Source: Shouchella shacheensis (lineage in GTDB: Bacteria; Bacillota; Bacilli; Bacillales; Bacillaceae_D). From it: a DNA stretch of 64,000 nt. Below, piece after piece: positions 50,582 to 60,315 of the stretch. A model generated the notes under the pieces. That model saw only the letters and a program-made list of their open reading frames with translations, was not told where the DNA came from and searched no databases. Location of the stretch: NCBI RefSeq assembly GCF_001484965.1, contig NZ_LLYY01000007.1, positions 62,001 to 126,000 on the forward strand, read 5' to 3'. Position numbers and translations under genes: made by a program. Positions within the stretch are counted from its first letter, which is position 1. Each line of letters starts with the position of its first letter.

Positions 50582-51849
50582 TGAGTGCGCTGTTATTTGT
50601 TCTATTGTTCCTCTTATTCATCATTGGTGTGCCAATTGCTTTCTCATTAGGTCTCGCTTCTGCCTTAACGGTGTATCTTGGTGATATGACACATCTGGTG
50701 GTTATTATTCAACAAACGTTTAATGCGATTAATTCGTTTCCATTAATGGCGATCCCGTTTTTCATTCTAGCTGGTTATTTAATGCAGCACGGAGGCATTT
50801 CCCAACGATTGGTGGACTTCTCAGATACCCTTGTAGGCAATATGTCCGGAGGTTTAGCGATGGTAGCTATCCTTACGTCATTGTTTTTCTCGGCGATATC
50901 TGGTTCGGGAGCCGCAACGACGGCGGCCATCGGCTCAATCTTAATTCCAGCAATGGCGAAAAAAGGGTACGATATTAAGTTCGCTGCTGCCACACATTCT
51001 GCAGCTGGTTCTCTCGGTGTTATTCTCCCTCCAAGTATTCCACTTATTTTGTTCGGTGTAGCGGCTGGAGTATCTATTGGAGACATGTTTCTTGCAGCGA
51101 TCTTGCCAGGAATTTTAGTTGCGTTTTCGTTCCTAGTTTATGCGTATGTTTACTCTCGCAATAAAAACTACGTAGGAACAGAAAAAAGCAGCATCAAAGA
51201 TATTTTTGTTGCTGCAAGGAAAGCCATCCTCGCTATTTTAATGCCACTGATCGTCTTGGGTGGAATCTATGGCGGAATATTCACTCCAACAGAAGCCGCT
51301 GTTGTAGCCGTTGTCTATGCTTTCATTGTAGGAACCCTAGTGTATCGGGCAATCTCTCTTTCGAAAGTGATGGAAATATTCAAAGATTCTGCTGTTATGA
51401 GCGCTAACATTTTAATTATTATCGGTACAGCTGGTCTTTTTGGGTTTATCATGCAACGCTTGGATATTCCCGATGCCATTTCAGCAACGTTTGTAGATAA
51501 CATCACGAGTGTTATTTTGTTCATTCTCATTGCAAACTTAATTTTATTAGTTGTCGGCATGTTTATTGAAGCAGCTGCGGCTATCTTAATATTCGTTCCA
51601 ATTCTTTTGCCAATTGCGGCTGAGTTTGGAATTGACCCTGTTCATTTTGGGATTATCATGATTGTAAATCTAGCAATGGGAATGTTCACCCCTCCAGTAG
51701 GACTGAATTTATTTGTGGCTTCAGGTATTTCCGGTGTAGGAGTTATGAAGTTGATTAAGCCGGTCGTTCCATTTGTGATTATTTTATTTGTTGACGTGTT
51801 GCTGATCAGTTTCTTGCCATTTTTAGCTACATGGCTGCCTTCTTTGTAA
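50581..51849 (+). CDS. dctM: TRAP transporter large membrane subunit (DctM)
   Basis: Ion-coupled transport subunit of 422 residues with about 12 helices. Family marks are GVPIAFSLGLASALTVYL, MAIPFFILAGYLMQHGG, SAISGSGAATTAAIGSILIP, LPPSIPLILFGVAAGVSIGD, then FTPTEAAVVAVVYA and NLAMGMFTPPVGLNLFVASG. It completes a Na+-driven carboxylate importer. GAGGATGAGG precedes the ATG. Confidence 0.93.
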   Translation: MSALLFVLLFLLFIIGVPIAFSLGLASALTVYLGDMTHLVVIIQQTFNAINSFPLMAIPFFILAGYLMQHGGISQRLVDFSDTLVGNMSGGLAMVAILTSLFFSAISGSGAATTAAIGSILIPAMAKKGYDIKFAAATHSAAGSLGVILPPSIPLILFGVAAGVSIGDMFLAAILPGILVAFSFLVYAYVYSRNKNYVGTEKSSIKDIFVAARKAILAILMPLIVLGGIYGGIFTPTEAAVVAVVYAFIVGTLVYRAISLSKVMEIFKDSAVMSANILIIIGTAGLFGFIMQRLDIPDAISATFVDNITSVILFILIANLILLVVGMFIEAAAAILIFVPILLPIAAEFGIDPVHFGIIMIVNLAMGMFTPPVGLNLFVASGISGVGVMKLIKPVVPFVIILFVDVLLISFLPFLATWLPSL

Positions 51850-51867
51850 GGTGAAAGGAGTAAGGAG

Positions 51868-53403
51868 ATGGAACAAAGATCATTGGACGAACAAGAATCT
51901 AGCGATAATCCTACGCATCTTTATGAATTATTCGAGCAAGCAGCGAATCGATTTCCTAAACTAAAGGCTTTTGTTCAAGACGAGAACTCTATGAACTATG
52001 AAGAAGGTAAACAATCAATCGATGCTGCTGCTCTGTATTTAAAAGAGAAATATAATGTTCAGCCTGGTGATGTCATTGGCTTACTTCTGCAAAACTCGAT
52101 TGAGTATGAACTACTTGTTTTTGCCGGCTTAAAGATTGGGGCCATCGTTTTGCCATTGAACATCCGCCTAACAATTAAGGAATTGACTTACATTATCAAT
52201 CATGCCTTACCGAAGATCGTTATAGGGGAGAAAGAAGTTCAAGAGCTAATGCAAAACATAGAGAAAGAGACATCGCAGCAAGAAGTACATTGGGTGTTAC
52301 ACGATTCAAGTTTTTTTATGCATGTTCCAGAAAACGAAATGGCCCCACAAAAAAGGCATGTAAACGATGGAGCCTTCCTGATCTACACTTCGGGGACGAC
52401 TGGTCGTCCTAAAGGAGCGTTACTCCATCATGAGGGAGTTATTCATACCGTATTAAATTATGAGGAGAGACTTCAAACGAGCGAAAATACAACGACGTTA
52501 ATTGCTGTACCCATGTTTCATGTCACAGGCTTAATTGGACAAATGATTCATATGGTGAGGGTAGGAGGCACATCAGTTATCCTAAAACGATATCAAACGG
52601 AGCGCTTTCTGGAAGTTCTGGATAAGAAGGACGTTAACTTTTTATTTAACGTTCCAACGATGTATCAGATGATTTTACAGTCCGCTTTGGGCAAACAAAT
52701 GGAACCTATTCAAAAAGTAAAAACCATTGCTTTTGGAGGGGCTCCACTGGACATGAAGCTCTATCAATCCGTTCAACTACTTTTCCCAGAGGCAGATTTG
52801 CATAATACGTATGGGGCCACCGAAACTTCATCCCCAACGACAATTATGCCAAAGTACTATCCAGTAGCAAAGCAAGAATCTGTAGGCCAAGCCATCTCCC
52901 ACACAGAGTTAAAAGTTGTGGATGAGGAAGGGGAAATATGTCCGAATGGAGAAGTAGGAGAACTCTGGATTAAAGGACCAATGGTTATAAAGGAATACTG
53001 GCTCAACGAAAAAGCGACTCAGGTTAATTTTGAGAACGGGTACTGGAAATCAGGAGACTTTGCTGTAATTGATGAAGATGGCTATGTTTACATTAAAGAC
53101 CGTAAGAAAGATTCTATAAACCGGGGAGGAGAGAAGATTTATTCCATTGAAGTGGAAAAAGTATTAAATCAACACCCATCCGTCTACGAATCTGCTGTCG
53201 TGGGAATTCGAGATCCACTATACGGAGAGGTTGTCAAAGCCTATGTCACGCTGCATAAAGACAAGTCTCTAAGTGATGTAGAGCTTAGAAACTATGCAAA
53301 AGGCTTCCTTTCTACGTTCAAACTCCCAGAAATCATTGAGTTTCGGGAGTCCTTGCCAAAAAATGCCGGAGGGAAGTTTTTGAAGCACCTTCTGAGAAAC
53401 TAA
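51868..53403 (+). CDS. AMP-forming acyl-CoA synthetase
   Basis: Adenylate-forming ligase of 511 residues that makes an acyl-CoA from acid, ATP and CoA. It has the P-loop YTSGTTGRPKGA, AVPMFHVTGL, NTYGATETSS, the hinge YWKSGDFAVIDEDGYVYIKDR with GGEKIYSIEVE, and the catalytic Lys near the end in KNAGGKFLKHLL. GGTGAAAGGAG precedes the ATG. It is the last gene of the LacI-headed operon. No clear terminator follows; the next 280 bases hold nothing I can identify. Confidence 0.9.
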   Translation: MEQRSLDEQESSDNPTHLYELFEQAANRFPKLKAFVQDENSMNYEEGKQSIDAAALYLKEKYNVQPGDVIGLLLQNSIEYELLVFAGLKIGAIVLPLNIRLTIKELTYIINHALPKIVIGEKEVQELMQNIEKETSQQEVHWVLHDSSFFMHVPENEMAPQKRHVNDGAFLIYTSGTTGRPKGALLHHEGVIHTVLNYEERLQTSENTTTLIAVPMFHVTGLIGQMIHMVRVGGTSVILKRYQTERFLEVLDKKDVNFLFNVPTMYQMILQSALGKQMEPIQKVKTIAFGGAPLDMKLYQSVQLLFPEADLHNTYGATETSSPTTIMPKYYPVAKQESVGQAISHTELKVVDEEGEICPNGEVGELWIKGPMVIKEYWLNEKATQVNFENGYWKSGDFAVIDEDGYVYIKDRKKDSINRGGEKIYSIEVEKVLNQHPSVYESAVVGIRDPLYGEVVKAYVTLHKDKSLSDVELRNYAKGFLSTFKLPEIIEFRESLPKNAGGKFLKHLLRN

Positions 53404-53689
53404 GTGAAAAACCTTCTGGTGGAAATGCTTGTGTCTGCTAAGCTGTCTATTCTGTTTCGAAGGTGGGGGACGTGCTAGTTCCCTGACTGCCTATGAAGTT
53501 AGCGAAGCAGTTAATCATGAACTGGGTCGGAACAAAAAACCACACACCAACTGATGACAGTGACAAGATGACTGTGTGAAGTAAACAAAGTTGTGAACAA
53601 TCCAAGAAATAATGGAGAACAATTGTTAAAGGAAGCGTCAACGAGAAACGGCCCTGCATGTTTTCTCTCACTCTCCAATCTTATACAAA

Positions 53690-54250
53690 AACTTAATGGA
53701 GTGGTTCTCTGGGTCGCGCATCGCATCAAACGGTTGGCTTTGTATCCTCCAGTCGGTAGACTTCGTTAATCAGAGGCTTTACGTCAATGGTGCCGTTTTG
53801 TAGATAGGTAAGCGCGGCTCTTCATTCGTACCCCGGGAATGGAGCGGAGTAGGACATCCATGAGCCGGTGATCTACAGCTCGCCGCGGAGAATTTTCTCA
53901 AAAGACTTCGGTGACTGTGTCACGTCTCCAGAGGCGGTGCCAAACATAGACGATTTTGCCTTGTTTTCTACAATGTCGATCGGCTGGACTTATGTCATAA
54001 GTACACCTGCTGTTTCTATGACAACATCAGGCTGCGCGTTTTTCATAGTAATTGTTGAGCTCTACGGATGTTGAATTCACGGCGACATCAGCACTGATTT
54101 GTTTGACGAACTCAAGTTTCGTATTGCTGATATCGATGGCGTGATTTTTCCAGCGCTGCGGGTTTTAAGGATGGTCATAATGCCAATGGTGCCTGTGCCA
54201 AAGACGACGACGTCTGCGCCGGCGGGTTGATTATACAGGTACAGCTCAAA
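53690..54250 (-). pseudogene. Zinc alcohol/polyol-phosphate dehydrogenase remnant (GatD-like)
   Basis: Pieces in several minus-strand frames: NQPAGADVVVFGTGTIGIMT, the Rossmann loop; AIDISNTKLEFVKQISADVAVN; QPDVVIETAGV; ENKGKIVYV-type stretch with SPKSFEKILRGEL, stop, ITGSWMSYSAPFPG; ALTYLQNGTIDVKPLINEVY. The GSWMSYSAPFPG block recalls galactitol-1-phosphate dehydrogenase. Frameshifts and stops separate the pieces, and the N-terminal zinc domain is missing. Confidence 0.65.
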
Positions 54251-54365
54251 AGCTAAGCGTTTCTATGCTTATCAAGTAGCTCGTTTGTGCGGCGAATTAT
54301 GGGTTCGAAAGTTTTCGAAACTGTTCCGATGTTGAAGGTCAAAAGGGGCTGTGTGTACTCTTTGA

Positions 54366-54540
54366 AGCGGTTTCCACAAGAAAACTACCCGGTCACCCAA
54401 ATATCCCTTGGCGACGAAGAGAATGGCTATCAAAGTCACATGAACAAGTTGTTAAAATTCTTGTGGAAGAAGACAATGGACAGTACTGTCTTATAGGTGA
54501 CATTTGCGAGTGCAGAGCCTACGAATCTTTAAAGAAATAG
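54366..54540 (+). pseudogene. Possible metallo-beta-lactamase-fold fragment
   Basis: A frame ending in TAG reads LPGHPNIPWRRREW, then SKSHEQVVKILVEEDNGQYCLIGDICE. This is the spacing of the H-x-x-x-x-E-H...GD region of MBL-fold hydrolases, but metal residues are partly lost. No start or upstream part is seen. The following spacer to 54.75 kb holds only a short minus-strand tail-like frame (VDAQIANEFGSSLG...). Confidence 0.3.
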
Positions 54541-54750
54541 CGGATCCCTTGCTCTATTTCTCAACCAACAAATCAAATTGAACGTATACACTCTCTCCTT
54601 CGTTACCTAGTGATGACCCAAACTCATTTGCAATTTGTGCATCGACTCTTCTCACTAGTGAAGGGTGAGGAGGTTTAATTTGTCGCCGAATGGGGATAAG
54701 GTGCTTGGACTTGCGCGGAGAGCAGCTTCCTTCGCAATATTGGTGGGGGA

Positions 54751-54779
54751 AAAGGGTGAGCATCGGATGCTTACCCTTT
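54751..54779 (-). terminator. Hairpin after the minus-strand carboxylate operon
   Basis: Arms AAAGGGTGAGCATC and GATGCTTACCCTTT around one base. On the minus strand it lies about 108 bases past the DASS permease stop; the T tract is weak. Confidence 0.5.
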
Positions 54780-54886
54780 GGGGAGAGCAGAAACAGTCAG
54801 TGGGGGATGAAGCCGTGCTGCTATGCTCTCTAAAAAATACTGTACAGGGGGGACGTCCTCGGCCCGGCCATCATTTGTAGGAACAA

Positions 54887-56281
54887 TTAATCATAAACCC
54901 CCAGACCCACAAATGGCCAATACACAAAGGCCGCTAGCAAGGAGGTAACAATTATAACTATCGTTAGCAGAGTCCCGATTTGAATAAAATCCTTACTCGT
55001 ATAGTAACCAAGCGCGTAAGTAGTCATACTTCCAATTGACTGAGTAGGAAGAATGAACGATGTGCTACTCGCAATTAAACTAAGCATCCCCAGCCAGACA
55101 GGATTAACATCCGTTCCAACGGCAAAAGTTAAAATCACTGGCATCAGCGAGGCAACGACAGCATTAAAGTTTGTAAAGCCAAGGCGAATAAGCGTAATCA
55201 GGATCATTAAGCTTGTTGCGAGTACGAAAGAATTTAAATCTTGCAGGTAATACAAAGAACCTTCAGAAAGCAAAGTAATCAAGCCACTATTTTCAAAAGC
55301 AAGTGCTAGGGCGAGTCCGGAAGCGAAAAGAAGCGGGATCCCCCAGTTCACTTTTGTTCTTGCTTCTTCCCATTCAAGCAAGCGAAAGCCTGGGGTGAAA
55401 AGGAAGCACATGATCATTACAGCGGCCATAGAGATAGAGATAGAATGAAATTCGGTGGTAACCCATAGTAAGATGAGAATTGCATAGAGACCCATTAACT
55501 TTTTTTCTTTAGGAGATACAGCTCCTAACTCTTTTAATCGTTGTTGAAAAAACCCTTTCGTATTTGAGGGATTGTCATTTTCAGGCGGAAACAGCAGAAG
55601 GAGCAGGACCCATAATGCTAACAGAACAACTAAAGTAATAGGAAGCATCAGTAGAAGCCAATGTAAATAACTCCATTCGTATCCAAGAATTGATTTAAAT
55701 AAGCCTACAGCATAAATGGAGCCACTAGCACCTGTCATAACGGTTACGGCAGTGAGATAAGGAACTAACGTAATGGACAGCATGACGGCTTTACCAAAAT
55801 TATCATTCTTTATTTTAAATTGGTCGAGCATTCCGTTGCCGATAGGGAGGAGCATAGCTAAGCGTCCCATAGCGTTTGGGATAATAAAAGTGAATAGAAA
55901 ACTAATACAGATAAACAAAAAGATGATCTTTTTTTGGCTTCGGCCGGCTAAAGATAATACTGAATAAGCAATGCGTTTATCTAGTGAATTTTTTTCTATA
56001 GCCACTCCCATTACCAGAACAGCAATCACCAACCAAATGATCGGATGACCGAGACCTGAAACAGCTTCTTCAAAGCTGAGAACGCCAAATAATGAAAACA
56101 AGACTATAATAATGATACCGGTAATAGGAGCAGGAAGAACGTTGGTATACCAAAAAACGATGCCTAACATAAATATAGAGAAAGTAATAAGAGCCAGGTT
56201 TTCACTTTCATTGAAATATCCTATGAAAAAGGAAAAGGCGAGTAGTAAAATGGAGGAAATGACAGCTACTTTCTTGTTCAT
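54887..56281 (-). CDS. DASS/SLC13-family anion permease
   Basis: Membrane transporter of 464 residues with about 12 helices, of the divalent anion:Na+ symporter type that moves dicarboxylates, citrate or sulfate. Marks are WYTNVLPAPITGIIIIVLFSLFG, GLGHPIIWLVIAVLVMGVAIEK, FIIPNAMGRLAMLLPIG, WGIPLLFASGLALALAFENSGL and a late SFILPTQSIGSMTTYALGYYT region. AGGTGA precedes the ATG. It is the last gene of the TctCBA-GntR-PrpD run, behind a partial terminator. It could import the same carboxylate at high supply, or export a product (inference). Confidence 0.82.
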   Translation of the reverse strand: MNKKVAVISSILLLAFSFFIGYFNESENLALITFSIFMLGIVFWYTNVLPAPITGIIIIVLFSLFGVLSFEEAVSGLGHPIIWLVIAVLVMGVAIEKNSLDKRIAYSVLSLAGRSQKKIIFLFICISFLFTFIIPNAMGRLAMLLPIGNGMLDQFKIKNDNFGKAVMLSITLVPYLTAVTVMTGASGSIYAVGLFKSILGYEWSYLHWLLLMLPITLVVLLALWVLLLLLFPPENDNPSNTKGFFQQRLKELGAVSPKEKKLMGLYAILILLWVTTEFHSISISMAAVMIMCFLFTPGFRLLEWEEARTKVNWGIPLLFASGLALALAFENSGLITLLSEGSLYYLQDLNSFVLATSLMILITLIRLGFTNFNAVVASLMPVILTFAVGTDVNPVWLGMLSLIASSTSFILPTQSIGSMTTYALGYYTSKDFIQIGTLLTIVIIVTSLLAAFVYWPFVGLGVYD

Positions 56282-56301
56282 ATTTTCACCTGCTATTTAA
56301 A

Positions 56302-56327
56302 AAGAAGGCAGCCTTTTAAAAGACTGC
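56302..56327 (-). terminator. Attenuating hairpin between PrpD-like and DASS genes
   Basis: GCAG-t-CTTTT/AAAAG-g-CTGC followed on the minus strand by CTTCTTTTT. It would reduce read-through into the DASS gene. Confidence 0.5.
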
Positions 56328-56335
56328 GCTTCAAT

Positions 56336-57658
56336 TTATTTGGTATGACTCAGCAATTCACTTACACTGTTTATTTCTGTCCAGTTGTAAATTTTATCGA
56401 TTAACGTGTTTGCTTTTGTTTCGCTAATGATTGGAGCCGTAACTCTTTTGAATTTTGTTTGAAGAGCTTCATCAGACATTGGGTTATCAATACTACCTGT
56501 CGCATGCTTTACCTCATATTCAAAGGTTTGACCGTCTTTAAGAACTAGTTTTGCCAAAGCCTCATCTTCGGTAAAGGTCTCATCTACTTGAGGATAAATT
56601 TTGTTTCTTAGAGATAGGACTTCCTCGGAATTTACCACTTCGTCTGAGTATTGGTCTTCCCCAGCTTCTCCATATAAAAATCCGACAGATGCAGAGTGAT
56701 AAATGCTGAATTTCCCTTCTAGACCCGTCTTCGGTTCTTTTTTGCCCGTTAGTTCTAAAACATAAGGATTTACTTTGATTTCGATTCTTTCTATTTTATC
56801 TACAGAACTTTTTTCCCTCAGTTTTACACAAGCATCAATGGATGGATGAAGCACGATCCCACAGGCGTATGGTTTAAAGCTGTTTTTAAGGAGCTCCCAT
56901 TGTTTTCCCCAGTTTATATTTACACTTTCCAGTTGATGTTCAGGTGCTAGGACATTGGCAAATCCTCTTTTAGCTTCTAAAACCGTTTTTGAACTTGTGA
57001 AGCCCTTTTTCGCTAGCATGGCTGCCAGGAGCCCATTTTGAGCAGCTTTTCCCGGGTGAAAAGGTTTAGTCATCGTTCCAAACACTTCTCTTAGACCACT
57101 AGCCTGTGTTCCTGCTATCCCCAAAGCCTGAGAAAGCTGGTCTTCGTCAAGGCCGAAAATGACTCCCGCAGCAATAGCTGATCCAAAAACCCCGGCAGTG
57201 CTGGTTATATGCCAGCCTAAATCATAATGGCTTGGGTAAACAGCGTTACTGATTCTGAGTTCTGCTTCACACCCTAATATAAATGCTAGCAAAAGTTTAT
57301 CAGGGTCCACATCATATTTTTCTCCTAACGCTAGAACAACCGGAGCTACTGGACCGCTTGGATGATGAATGGTATCTAAATGGGTGTCATCAAAATCGAA
57401 TATGTGGGAAGACATACCGTTAATGAGTGTAGCGGTTAATAAATCGCTTTTTTCCTTCCGTCCCAGGATGCTGACATCTTCAGCCCATTTTAATTCCTCT
57501 TTTAAGCCTAATACGATATCGACAGAAGGGTGGTGAGCAGCCCCAATCGCAACGCCGAGCCAATTCAAGAAGCTTTTCTGACCATGTTGCTTCACGTTCT
57601 CCGGGATGTCCTCTAGTTTTGTATCTAAAATGTTTTTCACTAATTGGTTCGTAATCAT
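56336..57658 (-). CDS. MmgE/PrpD-family protein
   Basis: Cytoplasmic enzyme of 440 residues. The family includes 2-methylcitrate dehydratase, cis-aconitate decarboxylase and iminodisuccinate epimerase. Marks are MSSHIFDFDDTHLDTIHHPSG, SHYDLGWHITSTAGVFGSA, MTKPFHPGKAAQNGL and FKPYACGIVLHPSIDA. The ATG at 57658 follows GGAGG; the longer frame starts at that site. No citrate synthase or methylisocitrate lyase gene is nearby, so it is not a standard propionate (prp) locus. With tricarboxylate and dicarboxylate transporters around it, it probably acts on an imported di- or tricarboxylate. Confidence 0.85.
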   Translation of the reverse strand: MITNQLVKNILDTKLEDIPENVKQHGQKSFLNWLGVAIGAAHHPSVDIVLGLKEELKWAEDVSILGRKEKSDLLTATLINGMSSHIFDFDDTHLDTIHHPSGPVAPVVLALGEKYDVDPDKLLLAFILGCEAELRISNAVYPSHYDLGWHITSTAGVFGSAIAAGVIFGLDEDQLSQALGIAGTQASGLREVFGTMTKPFHPGKAAQNGLLAAMLAKKGFTSSKTVLEAKRGFANVLAPEHQLESVNINWGKQWELLKNSFKPYACGIVLHPSIDACVKLREKSSVDKIERIEIKVNPYVLELTGKKEPKTGLEGKFSIYHSASVGFLYGEAGEDQYSDEVVNSEEVLSLRNKIYPQVDETFTEDEALAKLVLKDGQTFEYEVKHATGSIDNPMSDEALQTKFKRVTAPIISETKANTLIDKIYNWTEINSVSELLSHTK

Positions 57659-57680
57659 ATGACATTCCTCCATTGATTTT

Positions 57681-58316
57681 TTATTCGACCATTGAAATGG
57701 CGTTGGACATTGCTTTTCTTACGTGATACTTCGTAATTGACTCTGCCAGCTGAGGGTCTTTTTGCTTAATCGCTTCAAGAATCATCCAATGCTCGGCGAT
57801 ATTCTGATCAGGTCTCCCAGACTGTTTTAACGATTTCGACATGACCAGACTGATATGCGACTGTAGCGTTTGCATGATAGACTCAAGATACTTATTTCCA
57901 GATCTTTGAGCTAATTGTGTGTGGAAATTAGCGTTTATTTTGGACAGCGTATAGATATCATCTTCCTCTGCTGCTGTTTCTGCTTGGTGAAGAATATCTT
58001 CCAGAGTACTAATATCTTCTTTGGTAGCATGTTCCGCAAGTATCCGAGCACCGAACCCTTCTAATATTTCTCTTATTTCGTAGAGTTGTTTAACAGATTC
58101 AGTGGAGACAGAGATCACACGAACTCCTTTATGAGGTTCATGCTGTACCAGACCGTATTTTTCTAACCTTCTTAATGCTTCACGGATAGGGGTCCGACTG
58201 ACGCCAAGGTTCCTAGCAAGATCCCTTTCTGTGAGCATCTGTCCAGACTCAATTTCCCCCGTTTTAATCGCATTCCACAAATACTCAAAAATCGAACCAT
58301 TCTTTGCATTACTCAT
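57681..58316 (-). CDS. GntR-family regulator, FadR/FCD type
   Basis: Regulator of 211 residues. The winged helix reads SGQMLTERDLARNLGVSRTP with IREALRRLEKYGLVQ; the FCD ligand domain has metal-binding positions in ANFHTQLAQRSGN and EHWMILEAIKQKD followed by ITKYHVRKA. GAGGAG precedes the ATG. It is encoded inside the transporter/PrpD operon. Two palindromes with a GGTATACC core upstream of the first gene are likely binding sites, as FCD regulators favour a T-G-G-T-n-n-A-C-C-A pattern. Confidence 0.92.
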   Translation of the reverse strand: MSNAKNGSIFEYLWNAIKTGEIESGQMLTERDLARNLGVSRTPIREALRRLEKYGLVQHEPHKGVRVISVSTESVKQLYEIREILEGFGARILAEHATKEDISTLEDILHQAETAAEEDDIYTLSKINANFHTQLAQRSGNKYLESIMQTLQSHISLVMSKSLKQSGRPDQNIAEHWMILEAIKQKDPQLAESITKYHVRKAMSNAISMVE

Positions 58317-58336
58317 TAACTTCTCCTCTTTAGTAA

Positions 58337-59824
58337 TTAGTTGTTAGACACTTTCCGCTTTGCCAGGATAAATTGAGTCATTGGTATAGATAGGCTCAGT
58401 AGGGCAAGAGCTAGAAGAACCAGTGCTATAGGTCGAGAAAATAGGAACCCAATATCTCCACCTGAAACCACCATCGCTCTCCTGAAGTTTACCTCCATCA
58501 TGAACCCTAAAACCATTGCCAACACAATTGGGGTGGTAGGGATATTGATCTTTCGAAACACATAGCCTACTATACCGAAGATGAGCATGATCCATACAGG
58601 ATACATCGAATTACTATAAGCATAAGCCCCCAATATACAAATTGAGCCGACAATAATTCCTAAAACATGTTTAGGGATAAAAGTAACTTTAACCCATAGT
58701 TTAACACCTGCCAATCCAATTATAAGCATTAGCGGAGCGGCTAAGAGAAGAGAAGCAAAAATAGAGTAAGGAATTTCAGGATTATTTGTAAAAAGCATTG
58801 GTCCCGGCTCGAGACCTTGAATCGTCAACGCACCTATCAAAATAGCAGCGCTTGCGGAACCCGGAATTCCTAATGCAAGGAGGGGGGCAAGTGATCCAGG
58901 TACTGCAGCGTTATTAGCTCCCTCGGAAGCGGCAATTCCTTCTGGATTTCCTTTTCCAAACGTTTCTTTGCTTTTAGACGTTCGTTTCGCTTCGTTATAA
59001 CTGATTAGCGAAGCAATAGTAGCGCCGGCGCCAGGGATAATTCCGATAATATAGCCGAGTATAGGGGCTCTTATAAGCGTGAATTTAATTTTCTTAAGTG
59101 CCGCTAAAGAGCCTTCGAACCCTTTCACTTTACCAATCTTTTTATTTCCCCCATTATTTTCCTCTAACATAAACAAAACCTCTGATAAAGCAAAAAGGCC
59201 AATCAATGCTGGAAGAAAGGGTATGCCTTCTAATAAATTATTTGTAAAGGCAAATCGAGTAATTCCATCTACTGGGTCTATACCAACACTTATAACCATT
59301 AATCCAAGTAACATGGCGATAAGACTTTTGATCATTGATCCCTGACTTAGACTACTGATTAGACTTAATCCAAAAACCGCTAAAGCAAAGTATTCAGCTG
59401 GACCAAACTGTAAAGCTACATTAGCCATAGGGACCGCTGTGAAAATTAATAAGATCGCACTGGTAAGCGCTCCAACGGCAGATGCTACAATAGAGATCGT
59501 TAAGGCTTTGCCCGCTTCTCCTTTTTTGGCAAGGGGGTAGCCATCAAATGCAGTGGCCGCTGCCGCTGGGGTACCGGGTGCATTTAAAAGTATAGCTGTG
59601 ATGCCACCTCCGTATTCTGCTGCAACATATAAAGTAATGAGTAGGATTAGCCCGGGCACTGGCTCCATTCCAAAAGTGAACGGAATAAGGAGCGCAATTC
59701 CTATACTAGGCGTTAATCCTGGTAAAGAACCAACGAAATAACCAATTATCGCGCCTAGTAAAATGACAAAGAGGATTTCTATGGTGAAAATTTGTGTGAA
59801 CCCCATAGAAAGATTACCTAGCAT
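58337..59824 (-). CDS. tctA: Tripartite tricarboxylate transporter large permease (TctA)
   Basis: Large membrane subunit, 495 residues with about 12 helices. Marks are GYFVGSLPGLTPSIGIALLIPFTFGM, ILLNAPGTPAAAATAFDGYPLAKKGEAGKAL, ILGYIIGIIPGAGATIASLISYNEAKR and GNPEGIAASEGANNAAVPGSLAPLLALGIPGSA, all family signatures. AGGAGGG precedes the ATG. It works with TctB and TctC to import citrate-like or aromatic carboxylates. Confidence 0.94.
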   Translation of the reverse strand: MLGNLSMGFTQIFTIEILFVILLGAIIGYFVGSLPGLTPSIGIALLIPFTFGMEPVPGLILLITLYVAAEYGGGITAILLNAPGTPAAAATAFDGYPLAKKGEAGKALTISIVASAVGALTSAILLIFTAVPMANVALQFGPAEYFALAVFGLSLISSLSQGSMIKSLIAMLLGLMVISVGIDPVDGITRFAFTNNLLEGIPFLPALIGLFALSEVLFMLEENNGGNKKIGKVKGFEGSLAALKKIKFTLIRAPILGYIIGIIPGAGATIASLISYNEAKRTSKSKETFGKGNPEGIAASEGANNAAVPGSLAPLLALGIPGSASAAILIGALTIQGLEPGPMLFTNNPEIPYSIFASLLLAAPLMLIIGLAGVKLWVKVTFIPKHVLGIIVGSICILGAYAYSNSMYPVWIMLIFGIVGYVFRKINIPTTPIVLAMVLGFMMEVNFRRAMVVSGGDIGFLFSRPIALVLLALALLSLSIPMTQFILAKRKVSNN

Positions 59825-59835
59825 GATTTTCCCTC

Positions 59836-60288
59836 CTAAGGTAGCGGAACTCCCAGAATTAATTCAAATCCTACGAACGAGAAGAGGAGGAACCCTGCTG
59901 TAATTAGTCCTATTTTTATCCAGTTCCTTTCTTTCGTAATAAGTAAGAGCAAAGGTAAAAAAACAAGGGTGGAAACATAGAAGCTGATGATTGGAATCAA
60001 CGCTATATACAAGAGAAATGCTGTAATAGAAAGAATGACTTTTTTGGGACCATTCACTATTATTTTTTTTTCATTGTCTTTCTTTCTAGCGACCAAAGCC
60101 TGCACAATAAAAATGAGAGAGAAAGCAGTACACAGACCGGAAGCGATAAGTGGAAAAGTAGCAGGCCCCACATCGTTGCCTCCTCTTGAAATGGGAAGGG
60201 CTAGAGCTTCCATTAGGAACCATAAAGAAAAAACAAGAATAATAGTCCCAATAAGAATTTCACCAATAGAGTATTTCAAAGAGAACAT
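59836..60288 (-). CDS. tctB: Tripartite tricarboxylate transporter small subunit (TctB)
   Basis: Small four-helix membrane subunit of 150 residues. The conserved N-terminal helix ends in LPISRGGNDVGPATFPLIASG, the usual TctB mark, and the C-terminal helix ends FVGFELILGVPLP. AAGGGGCG precedes the ATG. It lies between the TctC and TctA genes with short gaps. Confidence 0.9.
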   Translation of the reverse strand: MFSLKYSIGEILIGTIILVFSLWFLMEALALPISRGGNDVGPATFPLIASGLCTAFSLIFIVQALVARKKDNEKKIIVNGPKKVILSITAFLLYIALIPIISFYVSTLVFLPLLLLITKERNWIKIGLITAGFLLFSFVGFELILGVPLP

Positions 60289-60315
60289 TCGTGTACGCCC
60301 CTTTATAACAAGTGA

